64,000 bases of DNA from UBA11346 sp038060575 (GCA_964652775.1 CAZZAM010000007.1:58656-122655); one strand, 5' to 3'; positions 1 through 8,909 are shown, counted from the stretch's first letter. Numbers and translations: made by a program. The notes: generated from the letters alone by a model not told the origin.

Positions 1-1326
1 AGCTACGTCTTGTCGGCGGCCGAGATGCTGGCGGCCGACGTCGAAACCGCGAACCCCGCCCTGTTGGTGTTTGTCGTCGACCTCATCCCCGGTCAGGGAA
101 CGTTGTCGCGCTCGGGCGTGCCATTGGCCATTCACGACACCTTCACACAAGCGGATCTCAACGCTGGTTTCGTCATCTATCAGCACACGGCGCCGGTTTC
201 TGGCCTCGACGGTTTCGCGGTGCGCGTGACTGACCCCAGCGCGGGATCATCGCCGCTGCAACCGGTTCCGATCACGATCAACGGCCTGTCGCCGCCAGTG
301 GTGACGTTCAACGGTCCAGCCCTGGCGATCAATGAAGAGGACGCAGCGACGGTGATCGACAACGATGCTGGGACGTCGATCACGGACGCGGATTCGCCGA
401 CGCTCAATGGCGGCAACGTCACGGTGACCTTCGGCGGCTCGGCACATGTCGGCGATGTGCTCACAGTTCCCGGCGTGACTGCCGGTGGGACAGTGACCAT
501 TGGTGGCGTGGCGATCGGTTCAGTCGATGGCACGAACGACGGCAATGGTGGTCGTCCGCTGGTCGTGTCCTTCCTGTCCGATGGCTCGCCCACGCTCTCG
601 CGGGTCAGTACGCTGCTGCGCTCGCTCACCTATCGGACCACGGCGGATATTCCGCCATTCGGCGCACGCACGTTGTCGGTAACGGCTAGCGACGGTAGCA
701 ACACGTCGGCGGCAGGCACCACGACGATTACAATCACAGCATTCGACGATGCGCCACGTTTCACTGTGCCTGCGGTGCCGTTCGCCATCGTGCCCGGCAT
801 CTCCCGCGATGGGCAGATTGTTGCGGTCGATCCCGAGGGTCAGCCATTAACCTACACGGTCGTGGCCGCGCCGTCGCAAGGCACGCTGTCGCTCAATGCC
901 GCGACCGGCGCATTTACCTATACCGCTCTCGCTGCGGCAACCGCCACGGATTCGTTCACCGTCCAGGCCGACGATGGGACGAAGACGACGAGCCAGGCGT
1001 ATGCAGTTCACATTACGCAGATTGGCGAAGCCGCTCCGATCATTACCACTCCGGCACCGATGGTGGTCTGGGGAGGCCTGGGGTTGTTCTACACGCCAAC
1101 CGTAACCACAGCCGGCCTGACGTCGCCGTCATTACTATTCGAATTGCAGGGCACGCTGACCGGGGCTGTCTTCAACACGACCAGTGGAGCGATCAACTGG
1201 GGCGCACCGCCGTCACCGGGGGCCAGTGGCTATTATCAAGCAGGCATTCTCGTTATCGACCAGATCAGCGGCAGTGCGTGTTACCAACCACTGCTGCTGC
1301 TGTGGATGCCAGGAGTCCCACTATGA
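1..1326 (+). CDS. C-terminal part of a large cadherin/CSPG-repeat surface protein (5' end outside window)
   Basis: The frame is open from the first base, so the protein is cut by the window edge; the TTG at 10 is most likely internal. The visible part is a chain of immunoglobulin-like modules. The first 80 residues resemble a CSPG/cadherin_3 repeat ('GQGTLSRSG', 'FTQADLNAGFVIYQH'). Next come DADS- and GTND-type segments and a bacterial cadherin-like module ('DPEGQPLTYTV', 'GTLSLNAATGAFTYT'). Such proteins are extracellular and usually calcium-binding or adhesive. There is no C-terminal anchor; the chain ends in a putative Ig-like domain (last 90 residues). Its TGA overlaps the ATG of the next gene (ATGA at 1323), suggesting translational coupling to the lipoprotein and beta-barrel genes that follow. 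The family call is from repeat signatures; the true size and function are unknown. Confidence 0.75.
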   Translation, partial: SYVLSAAEMLAADVETANPALLVFVVDLIPGQGTLSRSGVPLAIHDTFTQADLNAGFVIYQHTAPVSGLDGFAVRVTDPSAGSSPLQPVPITINGLSPPVVTFNGPALAINEEDAATVIDNDAGTSITDADSPTLNGGNVTVTFGGSAHVGDVLTVPGVTAGGTVTIGGVAIGSVDGTNDGNGGRPLVVSFLSDGSPTLSRVSTLLRSLTYRTTADIPPFGARTLSVTASDGSNTSAAGTTTITITAFDDAPRFTVPAVPFAIVPGISRDGQIVAVDPEGQPLTYTVVAAPSQGTLSLNAATGAFTYTALAAATATDSFTVQADDGTKTTSQAYAVHITQIGEAAPIITTPAPMVVWGGLGLFYTPTVTTAGLTSPSLLFELQGTLTGAVFNTTSGAINWGAPPSPGASGYYQAGILVIDQISGSACYQPLLLLWMPGVPL

Positions 1327-2117
1327 ACAGCGTGCGGCCCTTTTTCGTGGCAGCGATCCTGTTGTCAGTTACGAGCTGTGGCGCTCCATCTGGTGGCGGT
1401 GCAAGCACGGGCGATCTCAGCTCAGCGCTGGCGGGCGCCACGGCTCCGTATGTGGTGCTGGATCTTGTCACCACAACCTACGTCTATCAGACCACGGTTT
1501 CAGGCCTCGACACGGATGCGACCCTGCGCGATTCCCAGATCGTGTTCCATCGTGCAACCGTTGGGGGTCGCGATGTCTTTGTCAGTGTGTTCGAGGTAAC
1601 TCAGGCGCAGTGGCAGCGCATTGCCGGAACAACACCGTGGACGTCAGTCGATACCGGTGTCGTACCGGGGACGGCGATCGCGGCAGATCGGCCGGCCTAC
1701 AATCTCGACTACGATGCAATCCTGGTTGCACTGGCGGCATTCCCGCTCGCCAAGGGAGCCACCTTGACCGTTCCAACCGACGCAGAATGGACGGCGGCCT
1801 GCAGCGTATCCAGTGGTTGGTCGATGGGCAGTAATCCGACCTTAGCCCAGTTCCAAGCAGCAGCCGTTGTGCGCGAAACTAATGGCGGCACCCGTGGCGC
1901 GCGCCCGGTTGGCCAACGCGAGGCCAACGCCAACGGATTCTACGACATGCACGGCAACGTGTGGGAATGGACGCGTCCAGGCACGGTGGTGCGTGGTGGT
2001 TCGTGGCATGATGCGGCATGGTCAAGCCGGGCGGAGATCTCCACTGGTGCCAGCCAGGGAGTCGACAACTCGGTGGCGCATGCTTTGATGGGCGTCCGCC
2101 TCGTCCTGGTGCCCTGA
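1323..2117 (+). CDS. Lipoprotein with formylglycine-generating-enzyme (SUMF1/FGE-sulfatase) fold
   Basis: The ATG at 1323 overlaps the upstream stop and gives a lipoprotein signal peptide ending in 'LLSVTSC'. The body matches the FGE-sulfatase fold: 'VFEVTQAQWQRIAG' early, 'VPTDAEWTAAC' in the middle, then the hallmark 'NGFYDMHGNVWEW', 'VVRGGSWHD' and a final 'GVRLV'. The family includes the enzyme that makes formylglycine in sulfatases, but many secreted bacterial members are non-catalytic or bind ligands. I do not see the paired active-site cysteines of the catalytic enzymes in the C-terminal part, so a binding or structural role is more likely than sulfatase activation. It sits between a surface-repeat protein and a probable outer-membrane barrel with stop/start overlaps on both sides, which suggests a shared envelope function. 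Confidence 0.8.
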   Translation: MNSVRPFFVAAILLSVTSCGAPSGGGASTGDLSSALAGATAPYVVLDLVTTTYVYQTTVSGLDTDATLRDSQIVFHRATVGGRDVFVSVFEVTQAQWQRIAGTTPWTSVDTGVVPGTAIAADRPAYNLDYDAILVALAAFPLAKGATLTVPTDAEWTAACSVSSGWSMGSNPTLAQFQAAAVVRETNGGTRGARPVGQREANANGFYDMHGNVWEWTRPGTVVRGGSWHDAAWSSRAEISTGASQGVDNSVAHALMGVRLVLVP

Positions 2118-2758
2118 TGATCCGATCTGCCTTTTTGACCCCGTTGCTTGTTCTGGTCGCCGGCTCGACCACGGCAGCTGAGCTGGTTGTTCGCGATGTG
2201 CGCGTGGGTTTGGACGGACGTCCACTGGCTTACTCGTTTTCGTTAACGTCCAACGCTGGTCAGGCTTCGGGCAACGACGCTTTCCAATCAGCGCTGGCCC
2301 TGGAAGCAGGCGGGCGTTGGTCGTACGCACGGGCAGGCGACTCGGTTGGTCTGATTGTTGGTGCCGATGTCATGCTCGATGGCTGGTCGAATAGCGGTGG
2401 CGGCGGCATGGCCACGACGTGGGTACGGGCATCGGTCGGACCCGGCTGGGCAATCAATGATCGTTGGACTGCAATGGCTGAAGTTGGCATGCAGTACGGA
2501 TTCTCTGGCCTGAAGATGCCGGCCAGCGCGACATCTCCTGCCTTCACCGCGACTGGTGCTGCAAACGGATATGACCTACGGCTGGGCGCGACGTGGCTGG
2601 CCTCGCGGCAATTCGGCATTGGTGGCCATGTCGGCTGGTTGGTGACCTCCCACGATGTGAGCGGCGACAACGTGCACCTCACGATCAAGCAGTCGGGCTG
2701 GTTTGTCGGGATTGAAGCCGTCTGGCGCTTCAGCGACGTGCCTTCGCGGTTGGAGTAA
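2117..2758 (+). CDS. Probable outer-membrane beta-barrel protein
   Basis: The ATG at 2117 overlaps the previous TGA (TGATG) and starts a clear signal peptide with a cleavage-like 'GSTTAAEL'. The mature part (about 195 residues) alternates polar and hydrophobic residues in stretches typical of transmembrane beta strands. It is rich in Gly, Ser, Trp and Tyr and ends in amphipathic segments such as 'GWFVGIEAVWRFSD'. It looks like a small outer-membrane-protein barrel, but no named family is recognised. As the last gene of an overlapping trio it may anchor or export the lipoprotein and repeat protein encoded just before it; that link is inferred from context only. An alternative start further upstream would lie inside the FGE gene and would remove the signal peptide from the N-terminus. 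Confidence 0.6.
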   Translation: MIRSAFLTPLLVLVAGSTTAAELVVRDVRVGLDGRPLAYSFSLTSNAGQASGNDAFQSALALEAGGRWSYARAGDSVGLIVGADVMLDGWSNSGGGGMATTWVRASVGPGWAINDRWTAMAEVGMQYGFSGLKMPASATSPAFTATGAANGYDLRLGATWLASRQFGIGGHVGWLVTSHDVSGDNVHLTIKQSGWFVGIEAVWRFSDVPSRLE

Positions 2759-2841
2759 GCCGCTCCGGATAGCAAACGAACAGCGGATGGAGGCAGTTGG
2801 CTGCCCTTGCGTTGTTGCTGCAGTTACCCACACCAACACCC

Positions 2842-4284
2842 ATGCCTAACGTTCTTCCAACGCAAGTTGTCATCTTTGGTGCCTCTGGCGATCTGACCGG
2901 TCGTAAGCTGGTACCGTCGTTGTTCTCGGCATTCACTGGCGGCCACTTTCCCAGTCAGATGCAGCTTGTTGGCGTGGCGCGACGGCCGTGGGATCACGCG
3001 GCCTTTCGCGGTCACCTGGCTGAGGCAGTTGGCAAATCCGCCCAGCATCCACGCTGGGGAGAATTTCTCAGTGGGGTGCAGTACGTTCGCACCAACTTGG
3101 AAACCGAAGAGGACTATCGCGCATTGGCGGTTGGTCTTGATGCGGTTGCGCCTGGACCGTGCAATCGCGTGTACTATTTGGCGGTCAAATCAGATCTCTT
3201 TTTGCCTGCCGTGAATGGGCTGCACGCAGCGGGGTTACTAACCCAAGCGCCAGGCGGCCCACGGCGCCGAGTCGTGGTCGAGAAGCCATTCGGCAACGAC
3301 CTCGCTAGTGCGACCTCGCTCAATCGCAGCCTCCTGCAGATACTCGGCGAAGATCAACTCTATCGCATCGATCACTATCTGGGCAAGGAAACCGTGCAAA
3401 ACCTGCTCGTGTTCCGCTTTCGCAACGCGCTATTTGAGCCGCTGTGGAACCAGAAATACGTCGAGCAAGTACAGATCACGGTGGGCGAAGCGATCGGCAT
3501 GGAGAATGGTCGCGGTGGTTTCTACGACACCGCTGGCGCCGCGCGTGACATTTTGCAGAACCACTTACTCCAGGTCCTCGCGCTGTTCGCGATGGAGCCG
3601 CCATCATCACTCAACGCAAAAGACATTCGCGACGAGAAGGTGAAAGTCCTACGCGCGCTGCGCGATTTCGAAGACTTGGATCCGCGCAAGCACATCGTCC
3701 GTGGGCAGTACGAGGGCTACCGCTCCGAAGCTGGCGTTGATCCGAAGTCGGAGACGGAGACGTGGATCGCAGCACGTACGTTCATCGACAACTGGCGCTG
3801 GGGTGGCGTGCCATTCTTGCTGCGCACCGGCAAGCACATGCCGGCGCGTTTCACCAGCGTGACCGTGCAGTTCCGCATGCCGCCGCACACGCTGTTCGGC
3901 GCCCACGATGAAAGCGGCCTCGGTCCCAACCGCATCACCATCCGCATTCAGCCGCGCGATGGCATCGACATTGATTTCGAAGTGAAGGAGCCGGGTCAGG
4001 GCCTGGTCATCCGTCCGGCGAAGCTCGACTTCGACTACGCCGAGCGTTTCCATCAACCGGCACCGGATGCGTACGAACGCCTGCTGATCGACGTGGTCAA
4101 CGGCGATCAGGCGCTGTTCATTCGCTCGGATGAGATCGAGCAGAGTTGGCGTTGGACCGACAGCCTGCGCACGAAGATGACCGCGACACCGCTATATCTC
4201 TATGCGCGTAATTCATGGGGTCCGTTCGCCGCTGAGGATCTCTTTGGCAACGCCGAGGGCCGTTGGGCCGAGGCACCGGCATGA
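2842..4284 (+). CDS. zwf: Glucose-6-phosphate 1-dehydrogenase
   Basis: Oxidises glucose 6-phosphate to 6-phosphogluconolactone with NADP+, the first step of the oxidative pentose phosphate pathway. The 480-residue protein has the usual length. The nucleotide-binding 'FGASGDLTGRK' lies at about residues 12-22. The substrate and catalytic signature 'RIDHYLGKE' is at 175-183, with the catalytic His expected slightly downstream in the usual order. 'VVVEKPFGND' precedes it. The ATG at 2842 is chosen because it puts the Rossmann strand at the N-terminus; the reading frame runs 15 codons further upstream without support. The stop overlaps the start of the ABC-F gene by four bases. No other pentose phosphate genes are nearby. 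Confidence 0.96.
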   Translation: MPNVLPTQVVIFGASGDLTGRKLVPSLFSAFTGGHFPSQMQLVGVARRPWDHAAFRGHLAEAVGKSAQHPRWGEFLSGVQYVRTNLETEEDYRALAVGLDAVAPGPCNRVYYLAVKSDLFLPAVNGLHAAGLLTQAPGGPRRRVVVEKPFGNDLASATSLNRSLLQILGEDQLYRIDHYLGKETVQNLLVFRFRNALFEPLWNQKYVEQVQITVGEAIGMENGRGGFYDTAGAARDILQNHLLQVLALFAMEPPSSLNAKDIRDEKVKVLRALRDFEDLDPRKHIVRGQYEGYRSEAGVDPKSETETWIAARTFIDNWRWGGVPFLLRTGKHMPARFTSVTVQFRMPPHTLFGAHDESGLGPNRITIRIQPRDGIDIDFEVKEPGQGLVIRPAKLDFDYAERFHQPAPDAYERLLIDVVNGDQALFIRSDEIEQSWRWTDSLRTKMTATPLYLYARNSWGPFAAEDLFGNAEGRWAEAPA

Positions 4285-6035
4285 CCTGGGTGATGCGAGC
4301 CACTGACCTGCACAAGTCGTATGGTTCGAAGGAGATCTTGAATGGAGCAGAGCTGGAAGTCGACGAGCGTGACCGCATCGCGGTGATCGGGCGCAACGGC
4401 GCCGGAAAATCCACCTTGCTGCGCGTGCTGCTTGGCCAGGAGGAGGCCGACGCCGGCACGATTACGACGCGGGCCGGGGCGCAGATCGCCTGGCTACGTC
4501 AGGACGAACGTTTTGAGCCAGGCGAAAGCGCCCTCGCATTTCTTGAACGCGTATCGCAGCAGCCGGAGTGGCGTTGCGGGCAGCTTGCCGCCGATTTCCA
4601 TGTGCTTGGCAATACGCTGGAAAAACCAGCGGAATCGCTGTCCGGTGGTTGGCAGACCCGGCTGCGGCTGTGCGCGATGCTGCTTGCCGAACCCGACCTC
4701 CTGGTCCTCGACGAGCCGACCAACTATCTTGACCTGCGCACGCTGATGCTGCTCGAGCGGTTCCTCGACGGATTCCGTGGCGGTTGGCTGATCGTGTCGC
4801 ACGATCGCGGATTTCTTGAACGCACGTGTCCCCAGACCATCGAAGTCGCGGGCGGACAGGTGCGCGCATTCCCCGGCCGTGTGTCGGCATGGTTGACCAC
4901 GAAGGTCGAACGCCGTGCCTCGGCGGTGGCAACAAACGCGAATCTCCTCGCCAAGAAGCGCGATCTCGAGGATTTCGTGGCGCGCAACAAAGCGCGCGCG
5001 AGCACGGCGACCCGTGCCTCGTCCAAGCAGAAGGAGCTCGATAAGCTCGACGATCGCTTTGTTGATATCGAAGCAGATGATCCATCGCCCAACATCCGGA
5101 TTCCACCGTGCGAATCACGCCGGGGCTGGGCGTTGCAGTGCGACAACCTGGCGGTTGGTTACGGCACCCGGACCGTCGCAGCATGCGCCCATGTCGATCT
5201 TGAACGCGGTGAACGCGTGGCAGTGCTGGGCGATAATGGCCAAGGCAAGACGACCGTGTTGCGCACCCTCGCCGGACAGCTCACGCCAATAAGCGGCAGT
5301 TTCAAATGGGCGCTCGGCCTGCGTGTTGGTTTGTATGCGCAAGATGTGTACACCGCATTCAAGCCAGATTTAGTCGTCGAAGATCACCTCTTTCGCTGTG
5401 CGCGCGAAGCGCCGGGACAAAACTCACCGCGCCAGGAGGTTCTCGATTTGGCCGGAGCATTGTTGTTCCGGGGTGACGATTTGCAGAAACGGGTTGGCGT
5501 TTTGTCCGGTGGTGAACGCGCGCGGCTGTGCCTCGGCGGTCTGCTCCTTGGTAAGTACGACGTGTTGATGCTCGACGAGCCGACCAACCACCTCGACGTT
5601 GAAACGGTTGCCGCGTTGGCCGACGCACTGCGCTCCTTCAACGGTACCGTGCTGTTCACCAGTCACGATCGTACGTTCACTACGACCGTGGCGACGAAGC
5701 AACTCGAAGTCGCCGACGGCGCGTTCAGTCTCTTTCCCGGCGATTACGCTACCTATTGCGCTCAATTGGCAGCCGAAGCCGATGGTGATCAGCCAGCACC
5801 ACCAAAACCAGCCGCGAAACCAACTACGGCGTCAATTGCAAAACCACCGCCAGACAAGGCGAAGCAACGGAAGTTGGAACAGGCTGAACGCCGAGTCGCT
5901 GAACTGACCGCCGAACGGAAACGGATCGAAGCCACGCTCAACGAGGCCTACGATCCCAAACAGGGCGAACGCCTCGCGGCTGTGCTGTGTGACCTGGAAA
6001 AAGCTGAAGCCTCGTGGCTTGAATTGGCCGGTTAA
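4281..6035 (+). CDS. uup: ABC-F family ATPase, Uup-like
   Basis: Soluble tandem ATPase of the ABC-F family, whose members act on ribosomes or on branched DNA intermediates rather than in transport. Two ABC modules are visible: Walker A 'GRNGAGKST' at residues 37-45 and 'GDNGQGKTT' at 317-325, with signature motifs 'LSGGWQTRL' and 'LSGGERARL' and Walker B segments ending 'LDEPTNYLDL' and 'LDEPTNHLDV'. The inter-domain linker is charged. After a Pro/Ala/Lys-rich spacer the last 75 residues form a probable coiled coil, the arrangement that distinguishes Uup from other ABC-F types. There are no membrane segments. The start codon overlaps the zwf stop (ATGA). The stop codon lies in the TTAAA target duplication of the mobile element that follows. 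Confidence 0.85.
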   Translation: MTWVMRATDLHKSYGSKEILNGAELEVDERDRIAVIGRNGAGKSTLLRVLLGQEEADAGTITTRAGAQIAWLRQDERFEPGESALAFLERVSQQPEWRCGQLAADFHVLGNTLEKPAESLSGGWQTRLRLCAMLLAEPDLLVLDEPTNYLDLRTLMLLERFLDGFRGGWLIVSHDRGFLERTCPQTIEVAGGQVRAFPGRVSAWLTTKVERRASAVATNANLLAKKRDLEDFVARNKARASTATRASSKQKELDKLDDRFVDIEADDPSPNIRIPPCESRRGWALQCDNLAVGYGTRTVAACAHVDLERGERVAVLGDNGQGKTTVLRTLAGQLTPISGSFKWALGLRVGLYAQDVYTAFKPDLVVEDHLFRCAREAPGQNSPRQEVLDLAGALLFRGDDLQKRVGVLSGGERARLCLGGLLLGKYDVLMLDEPTNHLDVETVAALADALRSFNGTVLFTSHDRTFTTTVATKQLEVADGAFSLFPGDYATYCAQLAAEADGDQPAPPKPAAKPTTASIAKPPPDKAKQRKLEQAERRVAELTAERKRIEATLNEAYDPKQGERLAAVLCDLEKAEASWLELAG

Positions 6036-6036
6036 A

Positions 6037-6199
6037 CCTAAGCCCCGTCTTTCGAAGCACAGGAGACGCAGAGGCGCAGAGGTCCGAAAGAGTTAGCGGG
6101 ATTGGAAGGAGCACCCTGAGGGTAACAAGATCGGCGCATATAAGCTCATCCAACCTCTGTGTCTCTGTGTCTCCTGTAAATCCGAATGATTTTTCTAGG
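6037..6199. mobile_element. 163-bp palindromic MITE-like element, copy A
   Basis: Begins CCTAA and ends CTAGG, with perfect 5-bp duplications TTAAA at 6032-6036 and 6200-6204. Internal arms 'acaggagacgcagaggcgca' and a matching 'ctctgtgtctcctgt' form a long imperfect hairpin. It has the same length and the same ends as the copy at 17572-17734. The duplications contain the stop codons of both flanking convergent genes. No transposase is encoded. One frame is open from end to end (54 codons). Confidence 0.85.
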
Positions 6200-6991
6200 T
6201 TAAAACGCGGCTGAACAGCGATCCAACTGCCCGTCGGCGTAACCTTCTATCCAGTGTCCGTGTCCGCTGGGCCAGTGTCCGACCAGCATGAGATCCACGC
6301 CACCGTAGTGTCGTCGCCAGCTCTCGTGAATGTGTCCGGCGATCAACACGTCACAGCCACGCGCGGCGGCGCGCACTCGTCGGGGATCGATGAAGATCCG
6401 ACGATACACCTTGGGCTTGTTGCCGTGCGAGTTGCGGCGCATCCACACTGCGACCAGTTCTTGAATAAACGCCGGATGCAAACGCTGCCACACGCGGAAA
6501 GCGAACGAGGTGGCTAACGCTGCCCAGCCCCGATAAGCGGGATCGTGGACGAGGCGATCACCGTGCACAATGCGGACGCGGGTTGAGCCAAGTACGATAT
6601 CGAGCCGTGGCCACACCAGCCGACTGCCGCAGGCAATCTCGAAGGTGCGTCCGGCGGTTACTTCGCGGTTGCCGCGCACCACGTCGATGTGCCAACCGAG
6701 CTGACGCAGGTGGCGGAGACGTCCGAGGACAGGCTCATGGCGAACGCTTGAACTACCGGCATCGATCCACCACTCAACGAGATCGCCGAGGATCACCAGT
6801 CGGGCCGGGGCCTTGGTCGCCAACTGATCGAGCCAGCGAATGAATGCGTCGTCACTACCGTCGTGGTGGACATCGCCGGCGATGTAGAGAACGGGACTGC
6901 TCACGCGCCGATACGGTATGGCTCCGAGCGGCGAAACGAGGGGCGTTCGCCGGTTGACGTCCCCAGCCCGAAAGCTGAGGTTTGCGCTCAT
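6200..6991 (-). CDS. LpxH-like calcineurin-type metallophosphoesterase
   Basis: Likely UDP-2,3-diacylglucosamine diphosphatase, the lipid A step that yields lipid X, or a close relative acting on another pyrophosphate. The metal-binding motifs occur in order: 'IAGDVHHD', 'LVILGDLVEWW' (typical of LpxH, where a D/E-W-W/I follows), 'VVRGNREV', 'VRIVHGDRL' and 'LIAGHIHE'. The length (263 residues) is slightly above the usual 240 because of a basic 30-residue N-terminal extension. A GTG at 6904 would start just before the first strand and may be the true start. The longest start shares the bases CATG with the divergent truA start. The stop codon TAA lies in the target duplication of the adjacent mobile element. 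Other lpx genes are not in the window. Confidence 0.7.
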   Translation of the reverse strand: MSANLSFRAGDVNRRTPLVSPLGAIPYRRVSSPVLYIAGDVHHDGSDDAFIRWLDQLATKAPARLVILGDLVEWWIDAGSSSVRHEPVLGRLRHLRQLGWHIDVVRGNREVTAGRTFEIACGSRLVWPRLDIVLGSTRVRIVHGDRLVHDPAYRGWAALATSFAFRVWQRLHPAFIQELVAVWMRRNSHGNKPKVYRRIFIDPRRVRAAARGCDVLIAGHIHESWRRHYGGVDLMLVGHWPSGHGHWIEGYADGQLDRCSAAF

Positions 6992-7754
6992 GCCGCGCTA
7001 CGCGTTGCTCATTGCCTATGATGGCACCGATTTCGCCGGGTGGTGGCGTCAGCCGGAACAGCGAACCGTTGCGGGCGAATTCGACGAGGCGCTGACGCGG
7101 ATTGGTGAGCAGGGGGCTGAGCCAGTGGGCTCATCGCGCACGGATGCCGGCGTCCACGCACGTGGACAATTCGCCCATGTCGATCTCCGTCGGAATTGGG
7201 AGCCTGCTCGATTGGCGCTGGCCTTGGGGCGGCATCTGCCACCTGATGCGTCCTGTTTGGCGGCGGCCCAGGTTGACGATGACTGGCACGCGGTGCATGG
7301 CGTCCGTCGAAAAACCTATCGCTACCAACTCGACACTGGTTTGGCCGCTGATCCGATGCTGGCACGCACAACGTGGCGAGTTGCGGGCGTGAACACGGCG
7401 TTGCTGCTGCGTGCGGCGACTGCAGTTCCTGGGCAGCGCGATTGGGCTGCCTTCGTACGACGAGGCGAATACCGTAGCGATACGACGAGTCGGGCATTGT
7501 CGTGTCGGTGGCGGCGGCGAAATGGCGTATTGGCCTGCGATCTCAGCGCCGATGGATTCATCTACCGCCTCGTCCGTTCATTGGTCGGTGGCATGGTGAG
7601 CGTGGCGCGTGGATCCTCTCCAATAGTGGATTGGCAGGCTGCATTGGCAGGCACGGTCAACGGCGCAGCCCGTCAGCAGGCACCAGCACACGGCCTGCAT
7701 CTCCTGCGCATTGTGCATCGGCAGCCGCCGCGCTGGGTAGTTCCCGGTAGTTAG
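6990..7754 (+). CDS. truA: tRNA pseudouridine(38-40) synthase TruA
   Basis: Converts uridines 38-40 in the anticodon arm of tRNAs to pseudouridine. The 254-residue protein begins 'MPRYALLIAYDGTDFAGW', the canonical TruA N-terminus, which fixes the ATG at 6990. The catalytic aspartate lies in 'SSRTDAGVHARGQ' at about residue 53. Later landmarks are 'YRYQLDT', 'DWAAFVRRG' and 'FIYRLVRSLVGGMVSVARG'. The gene is divergent from the LpxH-like gene, with the two longest starts overlapping. A hairpin repeat follows its stop. Confidence 0.95.
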   Translation: MPRYALLIAYDGTDFAGWWRQPEQRTVAGEFDEALTRIGEQGAEPVGSSRTDAGVHARGQFAHVDLRRNWEPARLALALGRHLPPDASCLAAAQVDDDWHAVHGVRRKTYRYQLDTGLAADPMLARTTWRVAGVNTALLLRAATAVPGQRDWAAFVRRGEYRSDTTSRALSCRWRRRNGVLACDLSADGFIYRLVRSLVGGMVSVARGSSPIVDWQAALAGTVNGAARQQAPAHGLHLLRIVHRQPPRWVVPGS

Positions 7755-7755
7755 C

Positions 7756-7956
7756 TCTTGGGATCGCATTCCAAGGCAACCGCTGAGGCGCAGAGGCCGC
7801 GGAGGTCGCAGAGAACTGGCTTTGAGATATGTCTCATTCTTAGCTTCCCCGCATAAATCACCCGCACGGTAACAACCGTATTCCCCTCTCCTCTGCGATC
7901 TCTGCGGCCTCTGCGCCTCAGCGGTTGCCTTGGCGTTGTTAAGTTCTTTGTTTAGG
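7756..7956. repeat. About 200-bp 'cgcagag' hairpin element, copy B
   Basis: Arms at 7771-7813 and 7891-7933 are inverted repeats matching at 41 of 43 positions ('ccaaggcaaccgctgaggcg' and its complement). The right end is TTTAGG, as in the siblings at 19236-19431 and 39390-39585. The left end is degenerate and no target duplication is evident. It lies between truA and the thioredoxin-like gene, which are in the same orientation. Confidence 0.75.
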
Positions 7957-8001
7957 CTAACCGCCACTTTCACCGCTGGCGAAACCCGACACGATCCCGC
8001 C

Positions 8002-8385
8002 ATGCCATTCGTACGCTGCTCGAGTCCGTCCGACGCCATCGCTGCCTTTGATCGCCTGGTGCGCGAGCAGAACGACGCGCTGTTTCTCTTTTTCGGATCG
8101 ACTGATCCGGGTACTGGCGAATCGTGGTGTCCGGATTGCGTGGTCGCTGATCCGGTGCTGCGACGGACGTTGGCAGCCAACGCGCCAACCTTGACCGTCT
8201 TCGAGTGTCCAGTCGGCGCGCGCGCAGACTGGAAGGGCAAGATGGAGCATCCCTATCGCACCCATCCGGCGTTTCGGGTTGGCCGCATACCAACGCTGGT
8301 TCGATTTCGCGGTGGGCTTGAGATCGGCCGTCTGATCGAGGGTCCATGCGCGGACGCGACTGCGGTCACTGCGTTTGTGGGTTAA
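8002..8385 (+). CDS. Thioredoxin-like protein (TXNDC17/DUF953 type)
   Basis: A 127-residue cytosolic thioredoxin-fold protein with the active-site motif 'SWCPDCV' at about residues 41-47. The WCxDC form is that of the TXNDC17 (TRP14)/DUF953 group rather than classical WCGPC thioredoxin. 'FLFFGSTDP' precedes it, and the cis-proline strand 'GRIPTLVRF' follows in the right order. Its likely role is disulfide reduction of a specific partner. The start at 8002 is chosen because it begins the first helix; the upstream extension runs into the repeat. The smpB start is 6 bp beyond its stop, so the two are probably co-transcribed. Confidence 0.75.
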   Translation: MPFVRCSSPSDAIAAFDRLVREQNDALFLFFGSTDPGTGESWCPDCVVADPVLRRTLAANAPTLTVFECPVGARADWKGKMEHPYRTHPAFRVGRIPTLVRFRGGLEIGRLIEGPCADATAVTAFVG

Positions 8386-8390
8386 ACACG

Positions 8391-8909
8391 ATGGCTAAGC
8401 CCGGAAAAGGAGCCAAGCCGAAAGCCGGCGACAAGGCTCCGGAGATCCGTCAGATTCTCTACAATAAAAAGCTGCGTTTCGATTACGCGATTCTGGATCA
8501 GTACGAGGCGGGCTTGGTGCTGACCGGATCCGAAGCGAAGAGCCTACGTGAAGACAACGTGCAGTGGGGCGATGCACATGCGCGCTTTGATGACCGCGTC
8601 GGTGAACTATTCCTCTTTGGACTTCACATCGGTGAATACCGTCAGGCGGGCACCTTTGGTCATCAACCATTGCAGCCACGTAAACTGTTACTGCATCGCC
8701 GCGAGTTGGAAAAGCTGCGCGGAAAGCTGTCAACCAAGGGACTGACCCTGGTGCCAGAACGCCTGTTTTGGCGGGGAAAATGGGCTAAAATCGATCTGTG
8801 TCTGTGCTCAGGCAAAGACAAGGGCGACAAGCGTCGCGATCTGATCGCCAAGGCGCAAGGCCGCGATGTGCAACGTGAGTTAGCGCGGCGGGCTAAACGC
8901 GGCGATTAA
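8391..8909 (+). CDS. smpB: SsrA-binding protein SmpB
   Basis: Binds tmRNA and delivers it to stalled ribosomes for trans-translation. The protein is 172 residues, a little longer than usual because of a lysine-rich N-terminal tail. Conserved blocks include 'YEAGLVLTGSEAKSLRE', 'GLHIGEYRQAG', 'RKLLLHRREL', 'GLTLVPERLFW' and the basic tail 'GKDKGDKRRDL'. The tmRNA gene is not seen in the window. The 3' end overlaps the convergent metalloprotease gene by 17 bp. Confidence 0.95.
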   Translation: MAKPGKGAKPKAGDKAPEIRQILYNKKLRFDYAILDQYEAGLVLTGSEAKSLREDNVQWGDAHARFDDRVGELFLFGLHIGEYRQAGTFGHQPLQPRKLLLHRRELEKLRGKLSTKGLTLVPERLFWRGKWAKIDLCLCSGKDKGDKRRDLIAKAQGRDVQRELARRAKRGD

